From Casuarius casuarius (taxonomy: Eukaryota > Chordata > Aves > Casuariiformes > Casuariidae): a stretch of DNA of 64,000 nt. Location of the stretch: contig PTFA01000271.1 of NCBI GenBank assembly GCA_003342895.1, forward strand, positions 372,409 to 436,408, written 5' to 3'. The notes beneath the pieces are model-generated. The model saw only the letters and a program-made list of their open reading frames with translations, did not search any database and was not told the DNA's origin. Of this stretch, positions 1 through 13,680 are shown in pieces (the first letter of the stretch is position 1; each line of letters begins with the position of its first letter). Both the position numbers and the translations under genes were made by a program.

Positions 1-2244
1 TTAGACATACGTTTTCCCAGGGAAGAGGAGGAAAATACTGCCTGAATGAGATTTTATTTTGTGGCAAGTGGCTGTATCTGTTCTAAAAATGAGGGGACAC
101 CTTGGAAACAAGGACCTGAATGCAGAATGTCTGGCTGCACCCCCGAGCTGGTTTGGGGGTTTGCTTTCTCTCGCAAGGGGTGATGTCACCTTTGCTGGCC
201 AAGGTCTAGTCTTGGTTTGGTTACCCTGGGAAAAATGTTACACAGTGGGAACGGACAAGCAAGAGTTACTGAAATTCTCTCTGCTCATGTGCACTTAAAT
301 ACGGGGATAAACAGGAGAAGAGAGGACGTGCCTCTGTCTGCTTGTTTCTTAGTGGTCCAGGCACAACTTTGCCCATATGTTGTTGTATTTTTAGGCTTAA
401 GATGTGATGATTCCAGTAGCCAGGGGAATGATTATATGAAAGCAATTTCCTAAGAGAAAAAAATTGTTTTTGCTTTTCCATGTGTACGAGTTCTGTGGGT
501 TAATGGCTCCACACTGCCAAATCAGTGGGATTATCCTTTTTCATTTTTTTGGAGGATGGTTTTGAGATTGATTTGTGTTTCAATTTCTGATTGTCTTTTC
601 CTTGTGAGACCGGGGCTGCCACACTCCAGTCCCTGGGATTGCCGTCAGTGAATTTGCCTTGGACTGCACAGATGCTACAGCAGAGAGCTGACCAGCAATG
701 GCAGTGAAGTTCTGCTCTCCTGGTCTTTTCCAGCAAGAGCAGGGATGGCCTCTGTGTCATGTGGGCATTATGTGCAAACCCCGTTCAGTCCTGGTGAATA
801 TGTTCAAGGTCTGAATTTCTGCGTACAGTTGCTCCTGAACTGGCGATCACTGCACATTCCCTCTAACTCTTTCCTTCCTTGGAAACAGCTTTTTCATGGA
901 AATTAATCTGTTTGGCCAAAGATTCCTGCTGTTGCAGTTTGGATTATTTTCAACAGAGTCAGTTGACAGCAACAGCAACAAACAGTCATGAGTTTGGGCA
1001 GGAGCCAGGTTTTGTCACCACTTGCCAGCTGTTGTGAGGGTTGTATGTAGTGTGGAGGAACTGGAGGGTAGAGGAAGGGGTTCCTAGCTGCATTAGTATG
1101 ATAGTAGGAGAGGTCACACCTTTTCCACACCAAAATTTCTCCCAGGCAGAAGCAGACAGGTTCAGCTGTTGCTGAGGTTTTTGTCCAGGCTCGTGGATCT
1201 CTGCAAGTCCCACACAAATAGCCACTGTGCATGTGTGGGTGGCACAGTGTATACAACTCAGTCTGATGTATCTAATTGCATGAACTCGTGTAGGCTTTTT
1301 GTGCAGTACCTGTGCAGCACTCCTGATGCACCAGGATAGGCTGAATATACATATGTCTGCTGCATATATCTGTTTTTCATGTAGGGCAGTGACAGGAATG
1401 GATAAGCCTTAGCACAGTGCGGCAAGCACTCCCACAGCTTGCAAGGTGGTAGGAGCTGCGTAGCTGCACAGCCGCCCTCCTCGCCTGCAGTTGGATCAGG
1501 ACTGCGGAAGATCCCCCAGGAAGATCCCTGCTCCTCTCGTAGTTGTTCGAGAAGCACACAGCCTGAGTATCAACTTCTGCAGAGGCTTTCTTAAATTGCT
1601 GCTGTTTTTATGTCAGGGAAGGTGATGATGGTTGCTTATGTACCAGGGACTCTGCCTGCATGTGTGAGAGCAGGTGAGAAACAGGTAACCAACCATCTGT
1701 GCCATTTCATGGTAGTCATGAGGTGTCCTCTTAGCCCAGGCTGGACCAGTTCAGTGCTCTGGTGTTGTCCCCTGTGATTAGCATGCCAGTCAAGGGGGCT
1801 GCTTTCATTGCTTTGCACCGTGATATAGGACTGTAGCAGAGAGAGGGTAATAGATGTGCAGAAAACAATTGTATGAAACTTGTTTCACCTGTACTTGGAG
1901 ATTTCCAGCTGACTGCCATGACTGGGGCTCTCTGTGTTGCGACCAGAGGTTGACAGGGACTTGGTCCTGTTACTTTCTTGGTACATTATGGTTACTGTTG
2001 GAAAACAGTATGTCCCTTTCTTATTTTGCTAAAAAGTCCTTTTTTTGTATCACATTTCTGCATGTCATCATGATGGAAGTGGCCATAGAGAAGTTGCTTC
2101 TTATAATCAGTTGAAGTTGAAACAAAGACTTTTCTGCATCTAAACGTTTTTAAAATATGATATAGTGTAACCTGTGCTTGACCCAGCAGAGCAGCTGAAT
2201 TTCCAGGTCATCTCAGTTGCATAAAACTGTGTCTCAGGAAGAAG

Positions 2245-2275
2245 CTTTATTTCACCTTGCTATGGTGAAATAAAG
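2245..2275. repeat. Perfect 12-bp inverted repeat (hairpin) with 7-base loop
   Basis: The arm CTTTATTTCACC at 2245-2256 and its exact complement at 2264-2275 are separated by TTGCTAT. A 12-bp perfect stem with so short a loop is unlikely by chance in 64 kb. The role is unknown. It could be the tip of a decayed inverted-repeat element or a structured intronic RNA; it is too short by itself to be a typical microRNA precursor. Confidence 0.6.
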
Positions 2276-3780
2276 TGCTGGGGAATAGAGGAGGAGGAAT
2301 CAGAAGTGGAAAAAAATATAATGTAACTTATGCCTAGAAGGAAGGGGAAGAAGTTGGTATGATGCGGCATTGCCCATATTGTGAGACAGGAAAGAGGACA
2401 GTTGTTTGGGGACAGATTGTAGAGCACACTGGTACGCTTAAGAGCATGCAAGGGAGCAATCTCTATCCCAATCCAAACAGCCCTATGAAGAAACACCCTG
2501 CAGTGTCATCCCTGAAAGGAATGTTGTCAAATGTGATGAAGATGAAATCACCGTGCTTCCCTGCTGTCCCCAGCACATTTCTCCCAAAAGTGCAGTCAGT
2601 GCAGTTGTTATGCATGAACTGTGAATGCAAACACATCTCCCCGGTGCCCTGTCCCTGAGTGCACACCTCTAATTTTCAAATGGCTTCTGAAGCTGAGTGA
2701 TTGCCTGCCGCACCTCAAGTGTCCCCAGCTGCTCTGTGGTCATCAGATTTTCATAAACTGTCCAGTTTCAGCAATTCCCCTTGTAAACAGGGGAGTGAGT
2801 GAGTGTTCGACCATAAATTTTCATAACCCTACAATACTCTAGTCTCTGCACGGATTCATCCTTTGTCCCAGCATTGCATAGGGGTGTGGAACAGTCAATA
2901 CAGGAGGAATTTGCTGTGTGTGTGATTCATGCTGGGAGAGTAGCCAAAAAGACCCTCATCTTGTTCTGCTCAAAATGAAGAGCATGAAATGGCACAATTT
3001 GAACTGGGACAAGAAAAGGCCCTCGAAGCACTGTGGCCATCCTTTACTGCCTGTCATCACTTTCTCTAGTTTGTCTTCTTTACATTGAGCCAAGGCATGT
3101 GGCAGCACCCCTTCTTGGGGCCTTCTCGGGAGCCACAACTTAGAGGGATTGTGCTGGGGAAGCTGTGAGCTGAATCCAGCTCTGTTTTGGCTTTTGATCA
3201 CTAGAAGATGCATGTGTTGAAAAGCAGGAGCAAGAATGACAGCGTGCTTCATCCTTTTGCCTAGAGGGACAACAGCCCACTGCTTGAAGCACATGGTGTT
3301 CAGAAGCTTGCCACATTGATTAAGGGAAGGCATATCAGGCTTTGACAAGTTACACTGGAGGCTGAACGTTGTCAGCTGTAGAGTACATGCTAGCACATAT
3401 ACTGCATACATAAAAAGCTATTTATTTTTGCAAAGGGAGAAGCTGCTGCTGACGATAGGGAATTCATTTCCATGGACCTTTGGGGTTTTTTTGATGTGTA
3501 TATGCTTGGCATTATTGCTTAATGACTTTATTTTGTTTCCCAAAACATTTGATGCTACTGCTGCTAGAATCAGAAAGAGGGGACTGGCCACAGCAGCATT
3601 GTGACTCAGTGCCCTGTCTTTTGAGCTCAAAAGGTATTATAAAGTGGAGCTTTCATGCAGGCTGAACAACAAAGGGCACCATTTCATACCTGCAACGAAT
3701 CCTGGTTTGCCTGGTATTCCACTGCCTTCCTATACTGTCATGAACAGGGCAGAGAAATGCTTTTACATTTAAAGCATTGG

Positions 3781-3963
3781 GCTTGGATTCAGAAAATCCA
3801 AATTCTGACTCTGACACAGCCTTTCCAAGGATCTTATGCAACTGACCTCATTTCTTTGTGCTCGGTTACTTCCTCACTGAGATGAGGACTTCTTCCATCC
3901 CTCGTAGTACTCGTGTGAGTGAACTTAGCTGAAAATATTCAGATGCTGTGATGATAGGTACCA
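3781..3963 (+). mobile_element. Degenerate MIR-like (CORE-SINE) fragment
   Basis: The layout matches a very old MIR-type SINE read in the + direction. A 'lose/choose'-type stretch (AAATTCTGACTCTGACACAG) is followed by a diverged GACCTTGGGCAAGT-like segment, then a diverged CCTCAGTTTCCTCATCTG-like segment ending GATGAGGA. It finishes with a TTCAGATGCTGTGATGATAGG tail like that of ancient amniote SINEs. Divergence is high and no target-site duplication was identified. The call rests on remembered consensus features; chance resemblance is possible. Confidence 0.4.
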
Positions 3964-5719
3964 TTTGGTTCCCGAGAGGGACAAACCTCCAGCCTTACTT
4001 GTGGCATTATGGGACTGATCCTGCTTCTGTCCTATAGAACTGCCTATGTAAGAGTGGGCCTAGCATCAAACAGCTAAGTGTCATGATGGTCAAAACTGCA
4101 TTTGGTAATTTCTTTTCTCTCTTAAATATCGCATTCTGGTTTGTCATTTCCTCCCATCTACCCCCAAATCTAATGCAACATAGAATAATTCTCCATGGAC
4201 CGAGACCTAACAGGTAACATAGTGTATGACATAGCAAAAAGGAAAGCAGTGCCAAGAGACTGAGAAAGGAGAAGATGAGACAGCAGGGCTGGGGTTATGG
4301 CTGTAAGGGTCATCCAACAGAACCTTTCTGCCAGTTCCCTGCTGAGCACCATCATTTCGGCCAAAGAGCTAAGGGTGTCGGGGTCCAATTCCACCTCCTG
4401 AGAACTGGTGAAATCAGTAAGCAATAGGGGCTCAGCTGCTCCTGAGCTGGGCAGCAATGTGCATTCCTGGAGATGCTCTTCTGAACGGAGCCCTCTCTGG
4501 AAACCTCACGCCCATCCCATTTCCTGAAGTCTTTCCTTGCTCAGACCCTTCCTGCCTTCCCGTGAGGAGCTACATCAGCTGCTGTATCTGATCTGTATCT
4601 CCTGTGTCCTGACCTGGCAGTCGTGAGTTCAACGTCCCCTGGAAACAAGGGAAGTTTCCACTACAAGTTTGGCCTGTTTTTACACTTTTATCTAGGCACC
4701 TGCCATTGCCTGACTGTTGATCTGGCTCAGTACAGCTGTTCTTAAATCAGTTTTAATAAGAGTGTTTGAAACTGAGATGGCTCACTGGAGAGGTTGGTGT
4801 CATAAGGAATGCTGCCCCATTCCCCACCATGCCTGTTGTGAGTGTATGTCTGGCATCGGGATGAAATCCACAGTGCTCACTGTGAGGCTGCAACACAGAG
4901 AGAGTTGCCAGCTGCCTGAGAGAAGCAGCTGATGTATCAGTGTCGCCAGGAGATATTGTCTCCTGCATCATGCCCGGTAATTGGTACATGGGGCTGAGTT
5001 GTCCTTTTGTAATGATCGCTTCTTTTATCGCCATCTTCAAAGATGGCTTTGCACACAAGACCAAGAGCAAAACTACAGCTCATTACTTGATTGCATAATT
5101 ACATTCTGCTACAGTGTAATTTGGTTATGGAAGTAATTAAATGGATCAAGGTCAGCAGTAGGGCTCAGGACACAAGCGGGGAAAAAAAGCTGAGAACTTT
5201 TTAGTGCAGAAGGCCACCTTGTTGGCTTCTTTGGCAGCTCCAGTTATTTTTTGTGGCCCTGCTGCTTGTCTCTCTGGCCTCAACAGACGAGATGTGGTGG
5301 GCTATTTCATAAATGTTTTTCAATAAAGGGAGGAGGCACAGAGAGGCAACTTTGGATCTGTGAAGTACTGAGAGGAAACAAAAAAATGTAAGGCTCGTGA
5401 CACTGTCAGTGGCAACCTGTCTCAGCATTTCACATGGTCGTGGTGAGAAGGCCAGAGCAGCTGCTCTAGGTGACTGGTGGGGTGAAGGGGGCAAATGCGT
5501 TTGAAGGTAGGAGCTGCATCTTGCAGGGCGGGCTGCCTTTCCACAGGAGGCCCTCGAGACCCATGAACCTGCCTTCTCTTTCACCGGGGACTTTGGGTTA
5601 GGTTTTGGCTGGAAAGCAGATTTATACCTCTTGCAGCCCTGGGCTTCTGAAAGTACCTTGCAGTGTAAGCAGCAGGGGAAAGAAACCAAAGGGTTATAAA
5701 ACGGAGCTTTGATCAGAAT

Positions 5720-5775
5720 TGGTGTTGTGAGTAGCAAGGACTGGATCAAATAGTTCTGGGAGTCCCTTCCACGCT
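5720..5775 (+). mobile_element. Possible decayed CR1 LINE 3' end
   Basis: The segment GGACTGGATCAAATAG followed by GGAGTCCCTTCCA resembles the GGATGATCT...GGTCCCTTCCAAC stretch near the 3' end of avian and reptile CR1 elements. The diagnostic terminal 8-bp microsatellite is not visible and no upstream coding remnant was recognised. The match is weak and may be chance. Confidence 0.22.
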
Positions 5776-8700
5776 GCCTGCTCCTTGTCCTGCCGCGTTG
5801 GAGCATGGGCTCTGCTGCATCACAGTGACTGGTTCCTGGGTGCATATGAAAATGGGTGCACAGATTTTTTTTGATCATTCAGAAAATTGGGGAAAGAAGG
5901 AACAAAAGGCTTTAGCGTGTGTTCAGGACTTGTAAAAATGAATGTACCTCCCTCAGAACAGTAACTGCAAGTAAGTCATGCAACAAAGTTTACATGAGTT
6001 GAGCCCTTCAGAACAACCCAGTCTTTCTACTGGCTTCTAGAGCCTGATATGGATAAATAATTTAATGGCTATTAATGTGAAAGCTGCTGATTTTGAACCT
6101 CAGTCCTATCGTATTAGACCTTACAGCCAGCTCTGCCCTTAAGGAACATTCTTTCTGCAATGGCTTTGTATCCACGCAAATGTTATCTGCACCCTCTGAA
6201 GAGGCTAAAGCAAAAAAATGGCTTTTGAAAATGTGTAGCACCAGGATTATCATGCCTCATTTTTTTTATCAAGTTTACGCTAATGAAAAAAACAAAAGAA
6301 CAAAATCCAAGACTTTTCAATATCAAAGTTAAATTTAGAAAGCAGACTTCTTAAAGCATCCTTGTCAATTGAAAGCTTATTTTTTTATGACCAGCTTAAA
6401 AAGCAAAATCTCACAGCTCTCATTATTTTTCTCTTGTGCCTCACTTGCCTCATATTTCTTTACTGCCCCCTTCTAAGTAAAATGAACCCCATGGTGCTCT
6501 TGCTTTCTGTATATTCTTCTAAGTGCATAGGCTCATTGCATGTTTTTCTGAGCATATTAACAATATAATTGCTTCAGTTAAGTCAATAGAGAAGCAGCAG
6601 TGTAAAACTAGTAAATAAAGTCCAATGATTTTATGAGCGTTCTTCCACCTGCCTGACTGAATTTCTGCTTCATAGGTTTTTGCCTTCCAAATGCTTTCAT
6701 ATTTTGAAATATGCTGAGAGTGGTTCATGGCTACACTGTTCGTTTCCCTGCAGGGCAGTTTTGAACATGGTGAAAGTGGTGAAAGACTGCATGCCTGTTA
6801 CTGACCCTGTAGGGCCAGAAATTACTGTTCAGGTCCATTAGTTTGAGTACATCATCTGATAATAGTGTTTTGCTAAATAATTTTGCTTGTAAGAAATCTC
6901 TGACTTTGGATGAGTTGACGTAAGAAAACATTTTGAGACTTCAGGTTATCGTTGTGTCTTTTGCTTCAAGCACTGGAAATTATATTCCCACAGGAGTTTT
7001 AATCTTCTCCTTTGTTGCCTGTGTTGCCTGTGTTATAAAAGTGATAATATCCATTTTAATTGAAACATTCATGAATCAGTGTTTATTCCATGAACAGACT
7101 GTGTAGTCCAACTTTAAAGAGTCTTAGAGGATCCGATTCTCTTCTTGCTGCTGCACTGAGTGATTCAGGACTTAGTGTCTCTACATCAAGACGTGATGGT
7201 AATCAAGACACGTGAAAACTATGAAATATTGTGGATGAGGAGGAAGGATTGTTATGTCTATGAGCAAATGGTTTCTCTTTTTCATTTTTTTTTTCCATTC
7301 TAGCCTAGCACAAAAGAAAGCAGGTACTGACAGGTTCCTTGTTCAGCGATATAGTCAGGACAGCCCTGAAGTTTCCTTCCCCCTTTTAAGCTGTTTGTTA
7401 GAACAGAGGATCTGGATTTCTTTAAAATTTATCGTGCTAAGAAAAACATTTTCAGACTCCTGAGGGACCAGCTGAGATATGTAGTCAACTCCAGGCTTTC
7501 TGCAAGCAAAGTACTGGGATTCAAATAGGCAGGCTCAACAACTGTCCTTTTTTGTTATTACTATTAAATGAGGCTGTTTCTTACAGTTGATGGTGGCAGT
7601 AAATGCTTTTCAGGAGGCTTCTTCCTACATTCGGTGTGACCGTGAGGCATTTCAGATCACAGAGGAAAAATTTAAAGCGCAAACTGCACTACAGGAGAAG
7701 TACCTTGTTTGTATAGAGATGATCCAGGTTATAGCATCCTGTTCACATCCCTGTTTTCCCGGTATGTGTTTAAATCAGAGCACACACAGAACCCCCAGCT
7801 CATTTTAAGGACAGTCAACATGCAGCAGGTTGCTGGCATTTCACATATGTCTCATGGCAACTTTCTTACACCCTCTTCCAGTAAGCCAGCTACCCCAAAC
7901 ATCTCTGGGTGTACACTTTTGGAGCAAATCCTCCAATCACCCTCATTTACTAGTCTTTGGTTTGCATCATTGAGTGGTCTTTGGCTATGCACACTGGATT
8001 TTGGATGAAGCTAAACTGAAGGATATGCTCCAGGAGAGCCCCTAATGTTTTAGGTGTTCAGGCTGTGGGACCGGATGACAGCTAGGCCAGCTTGAAGCCA
8101 CCGTGACATGTGTGTAGTGCAAATGTCGGGTCCTCACCACCAACAGTTTCAGTCTACGCATTTGTTCCTGTTGCACCACAACTTGAGTTATTGACAAAAC
8201 TTCCGTAAACCAAAATCAAATGTACACAGATCTGACTTTAAGCCCTGGATCTGACACTCTTGCAATAAGTAGCTACAAATAGCAGATATCAATTCTTAAC
8301 TCTGGATTGCTTTTTTGATGCGTTTTGGGTTGTATAATTTAAAGACAGTTGCACAGTCTTCTATATATTAGTAACACGGTAAAATGGTCTCCTGCTTTAC
8401 TGTGCATTATGCCAAATAGAGTCACTGTATTATATTATTCTCTCTCTAGAGTGACTATATTATCTTAGATTGGAAATTGCAGTCATTAGTTGGCTTCTGA
8501 ACAGGATCAGATGCCAAAGCTAATCTGAGTTCTCTAGCAAAGTGTGCAACAGAGTGAAAAATTTCACTATAGCCACTATTGCAAAATCCCTTATGATACA
8601 CTTCCATCTGTCTGATTCCTGGGAAGCAGAGTCAGCTACAATGGATCACTTGGCTTCCTACACTAGAACAGTCTGATCTAAGCTGTGGCATAGTTTGGAT

Positions 8701-9215
8701 CTATACAAAATGCTTGTACATTGTCCACATGGTATTTCACATCAAAATGATACTGTAAGAGAAAAAAAGTAAGGCTGTCAGAACATACATATTATGAAAA
8801 TCCACTCAAGGTATAAATAAACCTGGTCTTCTCAGTAAAGTTGTTTTGGGCTGTGAGATTTGTCAGCTCTTTCAGGCTAAGCAGAGATACTGTGGTCAAT
8901 ACGTGGACAGGACTTCTGTCACAACTGAGTTGGCTGATTTTCTGATTCCCAGGAGATAAATGAACAAAGGGCCATCTGCACTTCATGACAAACATCTTCC
9001 TCTTTCTCTGTCCCCCAAAATGTTCAGAGGAACTGGAGGCTAATTCATTCCTCATGCTGAATATCTCCTCCCTCTATCATATATAACTAAAGACAGGTTC
9101 TTCATATGCAGTAAAAATGTAAAGAATTTCAAATGGCACACTGGTCCTAGAGCATCTGGCTCAAGAACATGGAGTCGGAAGGAGTCAGGACCAGCAAAGG
9201 AGCCTGCTCACAGGA

Positions 9216-9263
9216 GTTATAATTGAATATTGTATAATTGTTATAATTGAATATATGATGGAT
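9216..9263. repeat. Short two-copy tandem repeat, about 24-bp period
   Basis: The 15-mer GTTATAATTGAATAT occurs exactly at 9216-9230 and 9240-9254. The sequence between the copies is a further AT-rich partial copy. It looks like a small local slippage duplication in AT-rich intron with no visible function. Confidence 0.6.
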
Positions 9264-12200
9264 GTTCATCAACAATCTCTCTTCACTGCTAGTAAATAAT
9301 ATTCAGGACCAACAGAAATGTGCCCGCAGCTTCTCTTCACAGCCTGCCTTTATAGCACAAACACACATTCACTGGTAGTCTGGACAATGAGCAGAGGAAT
9401 TTGAAGCATTGGGCATGTGTTTTGCTTGGCTGACGGTAGAGCAGCCTCCAGTGGAGAGATGGGGCAGACACCTTAGTGTTGTCCTGGAAGTTGTTAGGAA
9501 CGCACCACTGTCTTTTTTTTGCTAGCTGGGTCAGCAGAAACCTTGCAGACCGAGGCTTTGAGGCACAGATCTTGGTGGGTTTCCTTTGGCCTTCCTAGTG
9601 GGTAGCAGAGCTGGACTCAACCTAAGAATATACAGTACCGTGAACCTTTCCTTTCTCTGTGTGTAGGTGCCGCTGCAGCTGTAACAAGGGGGAGGAAAAA
9701 GCCACATCAATTGCCACCCTTCATAACATTTCCTGTGGGTTGTAAGATCCTGCCTGTCCAAAACAAGCTCACCCCAGCCTCCACTGATGTTTTAGACCAC
9801 AGGGTTTGCAGTTAATTGGCAGTTGTAGCCAACTTGTCAGTAAGTTGTCAAAATATTAATAATCTAGCACCACTCATTTTCAGGATGGAAGTTTTAGCAG
9901 CAAAGAAATTGAATTTCCAGCCCTGGTCATGACAGCTCTGAAACTGGTTTAATGCAGGAGAGATCTTTTCAGCATTAGAAAAGATAGTGAGTGTGTCAGT
10001 GATGGTGCATTTCCACTAAGTCTTGTGGTTTGAATTTAAGAGTCAAAGCCAAGAGGCAATCTTAGTACATCAGAAGCTTACAGTTGTAATAGGCCTGGTG
10101 AGCTTCTTGGCAAGTCCTGTTATCTTCTGCCCATATCAGAAAGAGAGGGTTTTTACATAAGAAACTGGACTGGGACCCAGGGAAAATCAGTTTGTATATT
10201 ATCTTTGACACCTCTTGTTTTACAAAACACTCAGCAAGCAAGTTGGTCTTTCACTGCTCAAAAATCTCTGCACAAAAATGTAGAAAACAAGAGCTCTTCC
10301 CTGTACTCTGTCATGGTGAGAGTGGTTTTCTTAAATGCCCAAAGCGTGGGTACTCTGGTTTAAGCCTTTGAGGCTAATCTTAATATAAATAATAATGTGA
10401 TAAATATAATATTTAAAGCTAATCATCAACTAAGATGTTTCCCTAGAATATTAGAACAAAAGGATCATGTTTATAAATGCATAATCACTATTTTAATTTA
10501 TACATTATTATTATCAACAGTATGAAAAATAGCAATATTGTTTGTGGCCTTTGGTCACTGTCACTAATTTATTGTGCCCTGTATTCAGGCTCAGACAAAC
10601 TGATGCCAAGAAACTCTCTCTGGCCCTATAGACAGATCACAGGCTCAAAGCATCCCATCTGGCTGTGTTTTTAGGGTTCTTATATTATTATTTTTCTTCA
10701 CGGTTATTTCAGGCTTTAGCAGCTGAGACAGTAAGATGCTAATTTAGGAAATCTGTTTTTCTTGTGTGCGACTAACATATCTCCATGTTGTCTCATGATC
10801 ATTATCTCTGAATGCAAAGATGTATTTCTGGCTCCTGCTTTGGAGTAAAAGGAGTTTCTGTCATCGTTACCAATTTCAGATACTTTGTCAGAAAAACAGA
10901 ATGCAGAGAAGACAATGGATGAGTTGGGATTCCCAGATTAGGAACTGAGAAGTTGATCCTGGGATGGATTCACGAGATGCCCAAGCTACCAGTAATAGAG
11001 TACAAGAGACTGCTGTCAGAAAACCCCCTTTTTAGGAAGCAATAGTTTTTTTAGAAGGGTAATGCAGAACTGGATGGGCCAAGTGCCATTTGAATGAGCT
11101 ATGGTGTGATCACTTCTCCAGTTATTAACAACACTAAATTTTAGAAGGTGTTAAATTTCCAGCTTGAAATAAGACCCAAAATTATGGAACAAACCAAATG
11201 ATTAAAATCCAAATATACCTTATGTTTTGAAGAGAAGGGATTAAAATTTGTTCCATCCAGCCATGAACTTGAATTTTGGGTCCGTCATTAATTAAAAATG
11301 AGTGAAACAACAAAATGTGCCACTTGCTCTTTGTGTCTCATCTGCTCTTTGCTCAGTGCGCTGTCTTCCCTGGATAATACTGTACATAAAGCTATTCAGT
11401 CATTGGTACCCACATCTTACTCCCTGAGCCTGTTCTTTCACCCAGCCTACCCAGGCATGTGTAGCGAAACCCACTGCTCTCCAGGGAGGTGTGGAAGTGA
11501 GCAGTCCAGCTTTCAGAGTCATCCTGAGTTATGTTCTTGTCAGCACTCATTAAATTGAAAGCTGTGCTCATATCAGCATTGGATGATGAGCAGCCTGCCT
11601 GAAGCCAGTACAGTGAATTTGGGCATTTTTAACCTTATGAAGTACTTAATAAAAACAGGTCTGCATGGTGGACAGGTCAAGAGCTGAAAGCAGGAGAACA
11701 CAATATTGAGGTATGATGGGACAGACAGATTTGAATTTGGATCTCCAAAAGTCCCTGGGTTCATCTACTTTGTAGCCAAATGGGAGACTGTAGCTTGTAT
11801 AGATCTCTAAGAGCTCATTCTGATTGAGGTAACTAGTTGGCTGAGGCAGAAAGCTCGGCGTGTGTTGCAGAACCTGCCACCGGGCTTTGGTCAATACTGA
11901 GCCATGCGCCCAGGCAGATGTCCTTGCTGCTCTGCTGCAGTGTTACCTTGAAAACATCTACATGAGCTGCAGTCACATCTGTGTCTGCAGCATCCATAAA
12001 CCTTCTCTAGGGTGACGTGTAGTTTAATCAGGTCTCAAACACCAAAGGGTGCCTTAGAACAGCTTATATTCCCATGCAAAGATCTGTAGCTTAATTACGA
12101 AGTACAGAGAGCTGGACGAGCATCCAGCACTAGAGTTTTTTGCCCATTTGTTTGAAAATGTGCTCCCTCTAACCCACAGATGGCCCAGGCAGAGCCAAAG

Positions 12201-13680
12201 AGCTTGCAGATACCGTATTGTCTCATCAAGTGAATCTGTGCTCTGCAGCAGGGCTATAGACTCCTGTATTTTTGTAACAGTTTGTTATTTTAAAATGTAT
12301 CTCCTCTCTCCTACTTCTGAAAGGCCACCGAGAAGACTTGTCACCAATCTCTCATGGAGCTAGAAGGGGGAGGAAAAGTGGAGTGTGAACAGTAGAATAT
12401 CACCTGCCATCTGGACAAAGATGTGATGAGATTTTAGGTTTGGATGCAAATTTGCAGTTCTTGATCACGCGTCAAGAGAGAGCTCAGCTATAATGTTTTT
12501 TAAACATTTGCAGATAGATGCAACCCTAGGTCATCAGGGAAGCTACACTGAAGTAGGAGGACACTAAAGCCAATCAGACTGTACATAAGGCCTCATTCCC
12601 TGTGGGGCTGCTGCAGTGGGGTGTATCCTGTGAAAAGGAACTACATGGTTAAAAACCTGTCCTGAGAATACGAGTATGCCAGGAACAAGCTTGTCAATAT
12701 GAGATTTGTGGTCACGTGTCAGATGCTCAGTGCTGGTGGCATCAAAGGGAGCTTTGATTAAACCCTGCTCTGGCTGAGGTCAGTGGGCAGCGTGGAATGG
12801 ACTTTACCAGGTCAGAGACGAGTAAAGTAGATGCTCTTTTCTAATGCCATGCTTTCCCTCTGAATGGAGCAGCGTTCGTACAGGCAGTGAACATGATCCA
12901 GTCATTCCATGGTCTACCTCAACAGCCTTAGTGAAATGCCATTGCTGATAGCTCTGATGATGCTTGTGATTCAGTATTGACAGGAGGTTACTTAATGTGT
13001 TTTTAATGACTTGATAAACTCTTACACGAACATCAGTGAATATCGCGAGCCAGATTCTCTGTGAGGGAATCCTTGCTGTGCCATAGACTTCGGTGCAGTT
13101 CAGTGCTTTTATCCCATCTGAAGGTCTGGCACAGTAATTGTGCAGAACATAAAGAGAAACCCGTAAGTGCTGTAAACAAAGGAAAACTATTACTCTGGGA
13201 ATGTGTTTGTTAGATATTTCAACACTCGTAATTAACATCCCTTTCCTAAACAGTGGCACAAACTACTTGCAGAATGGGCTTTTTCTTTTATGGCTGCTAG
13301 TTTCAGTGACTAAATTTATTAAGTCATTAGGTTTGTGTGTGGATGTGTATATTTGCAATTCTCCTTTGGGTTATAATAAAGGGAGATCTTCAGGAAAAAA
13401 AAAAAGAGATCTTTATTTATTTGGCAATTTTGAGAATGTTTGTAGGGAAATGGCAGACAGCACAAATAAGTGTCCTAGTCCTGAGGGATGCTGAGCAAGC
13501 AGCTGGGATGCAACAGCTAGTGACATCCTTCCCACTGGCTTCTTTGCTGTTCCTGAGTGCAGCACAGGAAAACCCGTCATTGTTCCCACCGCAGCCCAGG
13601 GGATGGCAGGTGCCTCTGTGCTAGTCAGAGCTTGGCCCAGGCAAATCAGAGGGCAGGCACTTGCTGGCCCTCATGGTCAG

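Noticed and set aside
5201..5878. 225-codon open frame on the minus strand within the FGF12 intron
   Set aside because: No recognisable domain, no promoter or splice context, composition like the surrounding intron; a frame of this length can occur by chance in 64 kb of two-strand sequence.
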